Positions 50,421 to 60,468 are shown, numbered from the stretch's first letter. The stretch is DNA of 64,000 bases from Bicyclus anynana (GCF_947172395.1 NC_069105.1:1550001-1614000), one strand, 5' to 3'. A program made the numbers and translations. Notes: a model not told the origin generated them from the sequence alone.

Positions 50421-51007
50421 TAATGTATAACAGATCTGAGCAATTTTGAAAGACCTAAATGAAAAAAATATAAAGTAACTTTTCTGTATACTAAAATCTC
50501 ACGGCATCATATTGAAATTTAAACAGGCAATTAAAAATAACAAACCGTATTATAAAGCCGTGCAAAACGCAGGCTATTATTGCCTTAATAATTATTCATA
50601 ATTTAATTCCAATTACCCGTAAGCTGTGGAGAGACAACGCTCCCAAAGGGACTGCTCCCGTAATTTTCATGCTCGAAATTAATTAAAATACATGTTACAT
50701 TGCGAGCGGTGGAATTTTGCCGTATTTTCGTGAATTTTCACGATTTCCCGATAAACCATTATCTGTCAAAATAATTGGCCAGTGCACCGATAGTGAATGT
50801 CTGGAGCGCCGTTCGTTCGGTTCATTAATTCATCGCCGTTGATTCATTAATTTAAATTCATTCAAAATCAAATTCATTCATTCAATATGAATTGTTTGTT
50901 TTAAAATGTAAGTTCAGCTGTCGAACGTCATGCAGCTCTTTGTTATAATCTGGATTGATTGGGATTGTGAGCCTGTTGTAGCGAGACATTCGCGATTTTA
51001 TACAAGA
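50421..51007. other. No gene; apparently single-copy
   Basis: 50560-50930 looks unlike any repeat here (AAGCTGTGGAGAGACAACGC, TGCTCGAAATTAATTAAAAT) and is rich in TAAT-core motifs around 50825-50885. It could be conserved non-coding DNA. This is inference only. Confidence 0.35.
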
Positions 51008-51145
51008 CTAGCTGACGCCGTGCGGTTTTACACGCGTGGTTCCCGTTTCCGTAGGTAAACGGGGATAATATATAACCTTTAACCTTCCTCGATAAATGGG
51101 CTATCTAACACTGAAAGAATTTTTCAAATCGGACCAGTATATATC
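51008..51145 (-). mobile_element. HelA, 5' end missing
   Basis: CTAGCTGACGCCGTGCGG preceded by A, through GATAATATATAACCTTTAAC to TTTCAAATCGGACCAGTA. Confidence 0.8.
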
Positions 51146-51239
51146 ATACCCGTACTTATTTATTATAAGTTGTAATATTGGTGGTAGTTATTGGTAAAAT
51201 CTCAGTAATTATCTTGAAAATCTGATAGTAAATTTAACA

Positions 51240-51450
51240 TTATAACTGACTGTGACGTCACCCGGGTCTCAGCTGAAAATCAGCGCTGGGCATTGCTTTC
51301 CAGCGATGAACGGCTAATGCTGAGCTGTAAACCCTTTCTGTTTGGTATCACAGACAGTCATATATATCTAAGATAGGATGTACTGTTTGTGACACTAAAA
51401 AGTGAATTAACTTATTTTCTTTCTTCTTTCTTTCTTTCTAAACGGCCTTA
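51240..51450 (+). repeat. Rep-E, copy 3 (longest plus copy)
   Basis: CTGACTGTGACGTCACCCGG, GCGCTGGGCATTGCTTTCC, TGCTGAGCTGTAAACCCTTT, AAGATAGGATGTACTGTTTG, TTATTTTCTTTCTTCTTTC. Confidence 0.75.
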
Positions 51451-51470
51451 GGACGGCCTTTTTATGACAG

Positions 51471-51775
51471 CCTCCGTGGTGGTGGATATCACTGCGGACG
51501 AGACGGAGGTCCTGGGTTTGATCCGCCGTTGAGCTGATTGTGGTTTTCCGAATTTGTCCAGGTCTTTTTTCTTTTTTTTAAATATTTGCCATATTATATA
51601 CAATATCCCCATTTCCCTCCAACTAGTCGGAAAAGGCTTATATTTGGAGTGGGTACGACAATTAAATAGACCAACGGGGCGGGATCGAACCACCACCCCT
51701 CAGTTATGAATCCAACCGCTCTTACCGTTGAGCTATTAAGGCTATGGGGGTCTGGCTGATGAGACGCTTCAGCCA
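51471..51775 (+). mobile_element. SINE-A interrupted by SINE-C
   Basis: 51471-51565 gives CTCCGTGGTGGTGGATATCA, CGGAGGTCCTGGGTTTGATC and TTTGTCCAGGTCT. It resumes at 51748 with GTCTGGCTGATGAGACGCTT. GTCT is repeated on both sides of the intruder. Confidence 0.75.
51566..51744 (-). mobile_element. SINE-C inside SINE-A
   Basis: T-rich tail complement at 51566, CAATATCCCCATTTCCCTCC, CAACTAGTCGGAAAAGGCTT, GGGATCGAACCACCACCCC, TACCGTTGAGCTATTAAGGC. Confidence 0.87.
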
Positions 51776-52046
51776 GACCTGGATAAATTAGGCTTATTAT
51801 TATTCTGGCTGGAGGGAAATGTCAATCCGCCCTGCTAGGGATTGAATCCAGGACTATGCTCCTTTGTTTTTCACTTCATTGACTCTGTACAACACATTTA
51901 TTTTCAACATCGCAAATAAATAGTTCAGATAAAGGAAAAAAAAGAACCCGCCACGAACGTCGGCCGAGTGACATCAAAGCCGTGGTTACTGCCGCGCCGC
52001 TAGTTCGTATTCGTAGTATATCATCTGTTACCGGCTATATGTAAAA

Positions 52047-52409
52047 CTAGCGGACGCCCGCGACTTCGTCCGCGTGGAATTTAGTTTTTCACAAATCCCT
52101 CGGGAACCATAGATTTTTCCGGGATAAAAAGTAGTCTATGTGTTAATCCAGGCTATAATATATCTTAATACCGAATTTCAGCTAATTCGGTTCAATAGTT
52201 GAGGCGTGAAAGAGTAACAAACATTCATATCATCAGTTTTCGCAAATCTCGGGAAACCATGATTTTTTCCGGGATAACAAGTAGTCTATGTGTTAATCCA
52301 GGCTATAATATATCTCAATACCAAATTTCAGCTAATTCGCTTCTGTAGTTGAGGCGTGAAAGAGTAACAAACATCCAAACATCCATACAAACTTTCGCGT
52401 TTATAATAT
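52047..52409 (-). mobile_element. HelB variant with internal duplication
   Basis: A then CTAGCGGACGCCCGCGAC. Two copies of a block CGGGATAA..AAGTAGTCTATGTGTTAATC are separated by CATTCATATCATCAG. It ends CGCGTTTATAATATT. Same structure as 48298-48687 in the other orientation. Confidence 0.86.
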
Positions 52410-52475
52410 TCTAGACTTCGTCCGCGTGGAAATCAATGTAAACTTTCAAGCCCTATTTCAACATTTTAGGGTTTG
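52410..52475 (-). mobile_element. Helitron-like 3' end fragment
   Basis: CTAGACTTCGTCCGCGTGGA, AATCAATGTAAACTTTCAAG. It lacks the CGGACGCCCGCG half of the hairpin. Abuts the preceding HelB. Confidence 0.6.
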
Positions 52476-52525
52476 AATTTAAAAAATTTTTGAATTACAT
52501 TATATTTTGTATTTTTTTTTTATGA

Positions 52526-52729
52526 TCTATACTAATATTATAAAGCTGAAGAGTTTGTTTGTTTGTTTGTTTGATTGGACACGCTAATCTCAGAAACTAC
52601 TGGTCTGATTTGAAAAATTCTTTCAGTGTTAGATAGTCCATTTATCGAGGAAGGCTATAGGCTATATATTATCCCTGCATTCCTACGGTAACGGAAACCA
52701 CGCGGGTAAAACCGTGCGGCGTCAGCTAG
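52526..52729 (+). mobile_element. HelA element, complete (204 bp)
   Basis: A then TCTATACTAATATTATAAAG, GTTTGTTTGTTTGTTTGATT, CACGCGGGTAAAACCGTGCG, CGTCAGCTAG then T. Confidence 0.92.
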
Positions 52730-52749
52730 TTTATGAATACATTTTTAAA

Positions 52750-52940
52750 ACCGTAAGTAACTCTATAAATGAAGGCCTTAATTCTTAAGACGTCAAGTAT
52801 TGTGAGGAGGTTCCTTACTCTAGAGCCGTGACCACCGGTTGTTTGGGCACTCTGTCCCGCAACGGGAGGGTTGAATTTTTCTTTATATTTTGTATTTGTA
52901 ACATTGTTAAAATTTAAAAAAAGAACAAATAAATAAATAA
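52750..52940 (+). repeat. Possible LINE 3' end with (AAAT)n tail
   Basis: GAGCCGTGACCACCGGTTGT, CTCTGTCCCGCAACGGGAGG, then A/T-rich to AAATAAATAAATAA. The GC-rich element and simple tail suggest a retroposon 3' end. No coding part. Confidence 0.35.
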
Positions 52941-52949
52941 GAGTCTAAA

Positions 52950-53462
52950 TCTATACTTCTATACTAATATTATAAAGAGGAAAACTTTGTTTGTATGTTT
53001 GTTATGAATAGGCTCAAAACTTTTAAACCGACCGATTTTAAAAATTCTTTCACCATTCGAAAGCTACATTATCCACAAGTAATATAGGCTAAATTTTATT
53101 TAGGAAAAAAATAGGGTTCCGTAGGATATTTGGGTGTTTTGGACACAAGGTGTAAAAAATAAACCAGAAAAGTTACTTATTTTGCGTATGCTGCCTAAAC
53201 TATAAAAGATAGAACCATAAAATGTTTTAAATAATTGTAGATCTTATAAATATCTACAAAAAAGTCCGCGACACACTTTATACTCACCTATCTATGTCGA
53301 GTGAGGCACAACAGCCATTTTTTTATTTAAAAATTTCGTTTTTTTTTTGGACTACAGGGTAGGGGTAGGTTAGGGTAGGGTAGGGGTAGGGTAGGGGTAG
53401 TATAGGGGTAGTTGAAAGTTTACATCGAGTTTCACGCGGACGAAGTCGCGGGCGTCCGCTAG
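52950..53462 (+). mobile_element. Chimeric Helitron: HelA start, HelB end, (GGGTA)n
   Basis: A then TCTATACTTCTATACTAATA (start repeated), HelA-like TTTAAAAATTCTTTCACC, a unique middle with AAAAAGTCCGCGACACAC, a (GGGTA)n array 53355-53412, then the HelB end ACGCGGACGAAGTCGCGGGC and CTAG before T. 513 bp, no ORF. Confidence 0.85.
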
Positions 53463-53685
53463 TTTTATATAAAATATATTGTTTGTAAGACACCAATATC
53501 CTTCGACCGCAGAACTAAAAAGTCGGTTAAGAAACGAGACGAGCGCCACACACTGCGGCGAATGATCAAAGCTAACATTACTGCCGCTTCGCTTGCCCAC
53601 AAAGTCAATACTGGTGCATTCAGAACATTTTACTTGCAATCTTGGTCTATTTCTATCTAATATATTTAAAAAGAGCGGGAGATTT

Positions 53686-53792
53686 GAATCCGGTCCGGGG
53701 CATGCATTTCCAACTTTTCAGTTATGTGCATTTTAAGAAATTAAATATCATGTGTCGCAAACGGTGAAGGAAAAACATCGTGAGGAAACCTG
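53686..53792 (+). mobile_element. SINE-B middle fragment
   Basis: AATCCGGTCCGGGGCATGCA to CATCGTGAGGAAACCTGAG. It then joins an RTE end. Confidence 0.8.
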
Positions 53793-53795
53793 AGT

Positions 53796-54092
53796 CGCCA
53801 GGCTGCGGGGTCGCCATTCCAGCACCTTGGGACCCCAACGTCCATCGGCTCTTCGAACTATGTGGCCTGCAAATTGCCACTTTAACTTCGCGACTCGCTG
53901 AGCTATGTCAGTGACTTTGGTTCATCTGCGGATCTCCTCATTCCTGCTTCGTTCACGCAGAAACTCCAAGCATAGCTCGCTCCATCGCCAGCTGAGTGAC
54001 TTTGAGCTTTCTAATAAGGCCCATAGTCAGCGACCAAGTCTCGGATCCGTAGGTCATCACTGGCAACACGCACTGTTCGATTGAACTACGAG
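53796..54092 (-). pseudogene. RTE LINE fragment lacking the last 130 bp
   Basis: CTGCGGGGTCGCCATTCCAG, CGACTCGCTGAGCTATGTCA, CATCGCCAGCTGAGTGACTT, CCGTAGGTCATCACTGGCAA. Reaches farther upstream than most copies (TYGSET-equivalent). Confidence 0.83.
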
Positions 54093-54568
54093 GCAGTAAA
54101 TAGAAATTCAACAAATAACATTTGTGTCAGCACTCTCAACATCGTCGCTGACAACATAGATTTATTTCATTGTACTTTGAGTGAACTCACAAAGGCTGCC
54201 CAGTGGGCTATTTGTTATAGTATATAAGTTAAGTTTATGATTTTTTATTGTTTTAGTTTTTTGTTAATTGTAAAGTGTATATAGCTACACTAGCGAATTG
54301 GGAATAACCTGAAATGTTAGTGTAAGTTTGTAAATAAATAAATTTATTTGATTGCAAGATTTATCGTCAAATCAACGCGCAGAGAAGTTTGAGGAAAATC
54401 ATACACGACGGGAACAAAAACCATCTTGAGAACAACAATCCAAATCGCTTATATCTGTAATGAGATGAACCAGAAGATAAACGGATCTAAGATAAATATG
54501 CCAAGAGATTGCGTCTAATATTTACTTAGAATTTAAACAAAATGATTTTCCAACTTATTTACTTTACC
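54093..54568. other. No gene; possible LINE UTR
   Basis: TGTAAGTTTGTAAATAAATAAATTT (54320-54345) could be a retroposon 3' end. No coding support. Confidence 0.3.
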
Positions 54569-54834
54569 ATTAACCCATATTCGGCTCATTGCTGAGCACG
54601 AATCTCCTTTCAGAGTGAGAGAGGTAAGAACCACCACACGCAGAGAATAAAGAAAATTCTCTGGTGTGCACATTTCCTCACGATGGTTTTCCTTCACTGT
54701 TTGAGACACGAGATTGATTTCTTAAAATGCACACAAATGAAAAGTTGGATGTGCATGCCCCGAACCGGATTCGAACCCAGACTCTCCGAAATCGGAGGCA
54801 GAGGTCATATCCGCTAGGATAACACGGTTCATTA
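54569..54834 (-). mobile_element. SINE-B, diverged, full span
   Basis: TTAACCCATATTCGGCTCAT to GAGGTCATATCCGCTAGGAT. The CCAATAGTCCACCACGCTGG region is reduced to GAACCACCACACGC. Confidence 0.84.
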
Positions 54835-54878
54835 TTTACTTAATTACCTACTATCAATCAATTTACTTTTATTAGTAA

Positions 54879-55300
54879 CTAGCGGACGCCCGCGACTTCG
54901 TCCGCGTAAATTTCGATGTCAACTTTACTACTACCCCTACCTTACCCTACCCCTACCCTACCCTACCCCTACCCTAACCCAAACCTACCCCTACCCTACC
55001 CCTACCTTACCTACACCCTACCCCCATCCTACCCCTACCCTCCCCGTACCCTATCCCTTTCCTACCCCTATCCCACCCGTACCCCTATCTCACGCCTATC
55101 CTACCCCTACCCTACCACTTCCCTATCCTACCCTACCACTATCCTACCCCGGCCCTACCCCTACCCTACCCCTACACTACCCCTACGCTTCCCTATCCGT
55201 ACCCCTACCCTACCCTATAACTTCTCTATCTTACTCCTACCCTTAGCAAAATCGGTCCAGTCCTTCGAGAGTGGTGGTATTTACCAAGGGAAATAGAGAC
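54879..55300 (-). mobile_element. Helitron-like element with (CCCTA)n
   Basis: A then CTAGCGGACGCCCGCGAC, TCGATGTCAACTTTACTACT, then the array, then AGCAAAATCGGTCCAGTCCT near 55245. The 5' end is not clear. It probably abuts the HelA start at 55303. Confidence 0.75.
54928..55245. repeat. Degenerate (CCCTA)n array, 318 bp
   Basis: CCCTACC and CCCCTA units with scattered substitutions. The plus frame 54916-55296 encodes a spurious proline/tyrosine/leucine peptide. Confidence 0.95.
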
Positions 55301-55302
55301 TT

Positions 55303-55486
55303 CTATGCTAATAATATAAAGGACGAGGAGGTTGTAGGAGGTAATCTCTGGATCTACTGGACCGATTTGGAAAATTGTTTTACCAATAGAAAGCTATGTT
55401 ATTTGCGAGTGTCATAGTCTATGTTTGATCCCCATATTCACACGGGAACGGGAACTACGTAAATGAAAGCGCCGGGCGTCATATAG
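55303..55486 (+). mobile_element. HelA-related element, diverged
   Basis: TTCTATGCTAATAATATAAA, CTACTGGACCGATTTGG, CACGGGAACGGGAACTACGT, CCGGGCGTCATATAG. Confidence 0.7.
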
Positions 55487-56059
55487 CGGAATTTCTGCGT
55501 CTTTTAGAAATTTTGTATTATCTCCGAAACTATTTAAGTAATTAACATTCTGTAAAGGGCAAATCTTATCTCCATAATATCCTTGTGATTATTAAATAAT
55601 TTTTTTTAATAAGGATTAAAGTTTAGTTGTATAAATAATGACGTAAACCTAAGTATATAAAATTAATAATTCTTAAAACACCAAAGGTACTATATCTGCT
55701 AATATATAGAAGATAGATATATGGTGTCGCGGACTTTTTTGTAGATCTTTTAAAGATACATAAAGTCTTTATACATTAATTTAAATTTTACACAATAGTT
55801 AAGGCAGCGCATGCGAATAAGTCTGTTTAAGAGAATTTTCAGTCCGACCTGTATGACAAAAACTGTAATAACTCGGCTAATATATATGATATCAATATAA
55901 AATATAGCCTATAGTACTCCCCGATAATGTAGCATTCTACTGGTGAAAGAATTTTTGAAATCGGACCAGTAGTTCCGAAGATTACCCCATTTAAAAAATG
56001 TTACAAACTTACAAACATACAAACTTACAAACTTTACCTCTTTATAATATTAGTATAGA
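55487..56059 (-). mobile_element. Helitron-like element, 3' end unclear
   Basis: The right end AATATTAGTATAGA before T is a clean HelA start complement. 55905-56050 is HelA body. 55690-55790 (GTGTCGCGGACTTTTTTGTA) matches in reverse the middle of the element at 52950, so the unit may extend left to about 55490. Confidence 0.6.
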
Positions 56060-56065
56060 TAGTAA

Positions 56066-56545
56066 TCTATCAACACTGATATTAAAAGGTAAGGTAAAGT
56101 TTATGGGGTTTTAGAGGTATCTACAGAACCGATTTTGAAAATTCCTTTACCAATGTAAAGCCACGTTATTTGTGAGCGTTAAAAAGCTAAATTTTAACCC
56201 CGTATTAAACGGGACCGTGAAAGCCCAGTGCATATAATCTCTGCCTCCGATTCCGGAGGGTGTGGGTTCGAATCCAGTCCGGGACATGCACCTCCAACTT
56301 TACAGTTGAGTGCATTTTAAGAAATTAAATATCACATGTCTCAATCGGTGAAGGAAAACATCGTGAGGAAACCTGCATACCAGAGAATTATCTTAATTCT
56401 CTGCGTGTGTGAAGTCTGCCAATACGCATTGGGCCAGCGTGGTGGACTATTGGCCTAACCCCTCTCATTCTGGGAGGAGACTCGAGCTCAGCAGTGAGCC
56501 GAATATGGGTTGATGACGATTAAACGGGAACTACGCGAGTATATT
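56066..56545 (+). mobile_element. HelA-related element carrying a SINE-B
   Basis: TCTATCAACACTGATATTAA, GAACCGATTTTGAAAATTCC, AAAGCCACGTTATTTGTGAG, then interrupted inside GTATTAAACGGGA and resuming GGAACTACGCGAG. The 3' terminus has decayed. Confidence 0.7.
56215..56518 (+). mobile_element. SINE-B with perfect 11-bp target duplication
   Basis: ATTAAACGGGA occurs at 56204-56214 and 56519-56529, exactly bracketing CCGTGAAAGCCCAG...GGGTTGATGACG. This fixes the true SINE-B boundaries: 304 bp, starting at the CCGTGA and ending in TGATGACG. Confidence 0.95.
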
Positions 56546-56856
56546 TGTTAGTGAGAAATATATTTCTATCGGTACTCGGTAATCAAATAAATAGAAACTA
56601 AATATTTACAAGAAATATAACTTCGTAGACGTATAATGTTTGATTCGTTAGTTAGTTCACTATATTCTATTTATTTATGTGTATATTTACAAACTTAAAC
56701 AAATTCTGCGAAAGTTTTGCTAGCTAGCTTTTGAAACATGTGTACAAATACAAGTATGAATGACTGAGTAGGTCGAGAATAACATAAGCTTTGCATAATC
56801 AAATAAATAAAATAGAATTAGATTTGAAAGAATCAGATTAGAAAGATTTGAAAGAA

Positions 56857-57032
56857 TCTATACTAACATTATAAAGAGTTTGTTTGGTTGAACGATCTCA
56901 GGAACTACTGGTTCGATTTGAAAAATTCGTTCAGTTTTAGATAGCCTATTTATCGAGGAAGGCTATAAGGTAAATATTATATCCCTACTCCTACGGGAAT
57001 GGGAACCACGCGGGTGAAAACGCACGCACACA
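56857..57032 (+). mobile_element. HelA element, 3' end decayed
   Basis: A then TCTATACTAACATTATAAAG, GGTTGAACGATCTCAGG, GGGAACCACGCGGGTGAAAA, then drift. Confidence 0.8.
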
Positions 57033-57250
57033 GTCCTATAATTCAATTTGAACTATATTCTTCCCACCAATCTACGGACATGATTTTTGAACTCAGTATA
57101 AGGATAATTTATCTTGTTTTTTTATTATAAGCTTTCTCATTTTCGGTTATTTTCACTGATCATTTTCAGTTTGGTTGGCGGCCATATTCATAAAACTGCT
57201 TTCGCATAAAATGTCCTACGGACTGCCATTTTGGATTCGTCATTTAAGAT

Positions 57251-57375
57251 TTTGTCATCATCATCATCAGCCGATGGACGTCCACTGCATGACATAGATT
57301 GTAGGGACTTCCAAACATCACGATACTGAGGCACCTGCATCCAGCGAATCCCTGCGACTCGCTTGATGTCGTCAG
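57251..57375 (-). pseudogene. RTE LINE extreme 3' end
   Basis: (ATC)n at 57257-57270, GCCGATGGACGTCCACTGCA, GACTTCCAAACATCACGATA, GACTCGCTTGATGTCGTCAG. Ends abruptly. Confidence 0.84.
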
Positions 57376-57424
57376 TTAGTTTTTGTACTTGTTTGTATTT
57401 AATTACATTAATTTCTTTATCCAA

Positions 57425-57548
57425 AGGTTGTCTGGTGGATATTGCTATAAGCAATAAGACCGCCTTTGCACATACTTGTTTTCTATGTTTTCTTTTTTTT
57501 CTTTGTTGTTGTTTTTGTTTTGTGCAATAAAGTTGATAAAATAAAGTG
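57425..57548 (+). mobile_element. 3' UTR end of the CR1/Jockey-type LINE
   Basis: AAGGTTGTCTGGTGGATATT, GCAATAAGACCGCCTTTGCA, TTTTGTGCAATAAAG. Same landmarks, same order as the UTR at 29254-29400 (complement). Confidence 0.7.
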
Positions 57549-57865
57549 TCTAAGGCTCTGGGTCTATGATACAAACATTAAATTTGGGAAAGCAATGTAA
57601 TAAAAAAAACTTGCACAAAGGCAAATTGTGTTTGCTCGGAATTGGCAACAAAACGTCGTTCATAATAGGACGATGATGGGCCGTGGAGGAAGATGAGATG
57701 GGAATTCCCTTCCGATCACACTAGTGCTGAAACCCGGCATTACTTGCGTTTTACATAGCATTTCTGTGTAACTTGTGATATAGAGTAATGTGTTGTTCAT
57801 TGTTTAAATATTGGATGTACGTTTGTTGTGTTATACCTCCGTATCGGTATATGGTGGTCGTTATT
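57549..57865. other. No gene seen
   Basis: Apparently unique, with GATGGGCCGTGGAGGAAGAT (57673). No frame. Confidence 0.3.
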
Positions 57866-57990
57866 TAATTTAACATTATCACCTTAAGCCCGCCAACCCG
57901 CTTTGGAGCAGTGTGATGGGTCTAAGCTCCATATCCTCTCTACTATAAGGAGCAAGCCCTAGCCCGTTCGGCCGTTAAGACAGGCTGATA
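57866..57990 (+). mobile_element. SINE-E 3' half
   Basis: ATTATCACCTTAAGCCCGCC, GGAGCAGTGTGATGGGTCTA, CTCTACTATAAGGAGCAAGC, GGCCGTTAAGACAGGCTGAT. Confidence 0.6.
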
Positions 57991-58063
57991 GTCAAAGATT
58001 TTCTACTATTAGATATGCCTACAAAATAACCGCAAAAAGTAATCTGAAGTTAGCTAATCAATG

Positions 58064-58230
58064 AGCGCAAACGGTGAAGGAAATCATCGTGTGGAAACCT
58101 GGATACCAGAGAATTTTCCTAATTATCTGCCAATCCGCATTGGGCCTGCGTGTTGGACTACTGGCCTAACCCCTCTCATTCTGAGAGGAGACTCGAGCTT
58201 AGCAGTGAGCCGAATATGGGTTGATAACGA
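58064..58230 (+). mobile_element. SINE-B 3' half
   Basis: GCGCAAACGGTGAAGGAAAT to CGAATATGGGTTGATAACGA. The GCGTGTGTGAAGTC segment is lost. Confidence 0.82.
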
Positions 58231-58830
58231 ATCAGATTGGGATCGACAGCTTATCATGCACTCCGAGGCACGAGGGTGTAACACTTCTAACTCCCCATCT
58301 CCGGACAGAGAATTTTACTTAATATTTCTTAAGAAAGTAAAGCTCAAGATTCTACAGCCGCTAAAACTTGAACCCTGGATCTCATGATCCAAAGTCATAC
58401 AGGCTAACTACTGACCCAACGAGGTATTATATTGAAATAAAAAGGCACTACTGCTTCACCAAATCTCACTTTGAGAACACCAAACACTTAAGCGGATTTT
58501 TCCTCTCGAGTGTTTCGTAAGTTGGTTGGTTTTCCTCCGTTTTTTTAAGTCGATTAAACTCGAGAAAGGCACGCTTTTGTGTTTTCCCTCCAAAATTAAT
58601 GAACTCGCCAGCAGGCGATACAAAAAACGCCTCCGCCCGACTTGTGCGAAAAAATTACTTCACTGAACTTAACTCTCTGTGAAAATCTCTCTTTGTTAGA
58701 CACGCGGTAAAAGAGCGTTAGGCTTTCGAGGATTTCGCCAAATTATTTTACCAGTTAACCTTGAGAAGGGTTTTGTGACTACCGATGCTTGAAAATTTCT
58801 AGTGGTCTCTCAAATATTAATTGAACTAAT
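58231..58830. other. No gene; single-copy-looking segment
   Basis: 58441-58760 contains no window-wide repeat and is GC-richer in places (CGCCAGCAGGCGATACAAAA; GCCAGCAGGC is near-palindromic). A 108-codon frame (58061-58387) is partly SINE and has no domain. Confidence 0.35.
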
Positions 58831-59062
58831 AAAACTCAGAGTCACACAACGGGCGATGGAACGAGCTATGTTAGGAGTATCTCTGCGTGATCGAATCAGA
58901 AATGAGGAGATCCGTAGAAGAACTAAAGTCACCGATATAGCTCAACGTGCCGTGCAGCTGAAGTGGCAATGGGCGGGGCACATAGTTCGAAGAGCCGATG
59001 GCCGTTGGGGTCCCAAGGTGTTGCAATGGCGACCCCGCACTAGAAAGCGCAGTATCGGAATC
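58831..59062 (+). pseudogene. RTE LINE fragment, plus arm of inverted pair
   Basis: Open frame: LRVTQRAMERAMLGVSLRD, RIRNEEIRRRTKVTDIAQ, QLKWQWAGHIVRRADGRWG, RPRTRKRS. Cut after GCGCAGTATCGG. 5' and 3' both truncated. Confidence 0.87.
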
Positions 59063-59078
59063 TCACCTCTTCATGTTC

Positions 59079-59490
59079 ATCATCATCATCATGTCAGTCA
59101 ATGGACGTCCACTGCAGGACATAGAACTTTTGTAGGGACTTCCAAACATCACGATACTGAGCCACCTGCATCCAACGAGGGATTCGTTTGATGTCTGACG
59201 ACTCACTTGATGTCGTCAGTCTACCTGGTGGGGGGTCGACCAACACTGCGCTTACTAGTGCGGGGTCGCCATTCCAGCACTTTGGGACCCCAACGTTCAT
59301 CGTACTTCGAACTATGTGCCCCGCCAATTGCCTCGTGACTTCAGCTTCGCAACTCGGTGACATTGGTTCTTCTGCGGATCTCCTTATTTCTGATTCGATC
59401 ACGCAGAGATACTCCTAACATAGCTCGTTCCATCGCCCGCTGAGTGACTCTGAGCTTTCTTATGAGGCCCATAGTTAGCGACCAAGCTCT
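59079..59490 (-). pseudogene. RTE LINE 3' end, minus arm of inverted pair
   Basis: (CAT)n 59079-59094, GTCAATGGACGTCCACTGCA, then the full family order to CTATGGGCCTCATAAGAAAG (complement). Small insertions at 59180-59210. The region upstream of GRPPTRW pairs with the plus arm. Confidence 0.87.
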
Positions 59491-60299
59491 TCATGTTAAT
59501 GAAGGGGAATGATTTGTAATTTTGTATATTAATGTTGAATTTTTGAAGATAAACAACCAATTTTTATTCATTAATGTTAGTGTAGACAAAAAACTATTTT
59601 ATTCATTAATATTATTGTAGATAAGTGTAGTAAAACAACCAATTTTTAAGTATTTCACTCACACCAACTTCGCTCAATACGAATTTACTTTGACGTGTGT
59701 GTGAAAGATGCACTCGTACAGAATGTGGGGCGCGGAGAAATTCGCCATCTTGCGAAATTGTTTCTTTTCTTTTCTTCTCTTTTGTCAGCGACCTTTTTCC
59801 TGGGAAAGTCATAAAAGCTTTTGTTGGTCGGAATGTTTGCGGGCCATTTAATGAGATGATTGTGTTAATATAACTCGAAAATGTCAACTTTTAGGTACTT
59901 TGAAGTTGAGCGCATTCCATCGGTATTGTTGACTGGTGGAAGCTTGCGATTTCGTGTTGAAACTGAATAGATCGTTCACTTTCTGATAATATTTGTATGT
60001 TCTGTTTGTTTATTTTATTTTATTACTTGTGTGTGGACAAATAAAGATATTCTATTCTATTTTAATAGCTCCATGTTTAAGGAGCCGGAGTCAAATTCGG
60101 GAAGTCTATGATTCGATTCTCGACTGACTTGTATACTCATTTATTGCACAAATTTTTGAATTTTTAAGGACAAATGGTAAATATTAGGAAAAACGTATGC
60201 TCGACAGAAATGATAACTTAAACCTTATGCGTATGAGAAAGAGAAGCCAGACAGAATAGCAGCGTTACGCGTTACGTTACCCTCCCATAAGAAGTTATG
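59491..60299. other. No gene seen
   Basis: ATTCATTAATGTTAGTGTAGA and ATTCATTAATATTATTGTAGA form a short direct repeat (59568, 59608). The minus frame 59612-59887 (91 codons) has no domain. ATGATTCGATTCTCGACTGA (60107) may be a SINE head relic. Confidence 0.35.
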
Positions 60300-60468
60300 A
60301 TTTAGCGTTCCGGTACGATGCCGTGTAGAAACCGAAAGGAGTGTGGATTTTTATCCTCCTCCTAACAAATTAGTCCGCTTCCATCTCAGACTGCATCATC
60401 ACTTACCATCAGGTGAGATTGTAGTCAAGGGCTAACTTGTAAAGAATAAATAAAAAAAAAAAAATATC
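60300..60468 (+). mobile_element. SINE-A 3' half
   Basis: ATTTAGCGTTCCGGTACGAT to AAAGAATAAATAAAAAAAAA. Confidence 0.87.

Noticed and set aside
54916..55296. 126-codon frame rich in proline, tyrosine and leucine
   Set aside because: It is only the translation of the (CCCTA)n array in a Helitron-like element.
57188..57574. 128-codon minus frame
   Set aside because: A composite of an RTE remnant and a LINE 3' UTR. It does not correspond to one gene.
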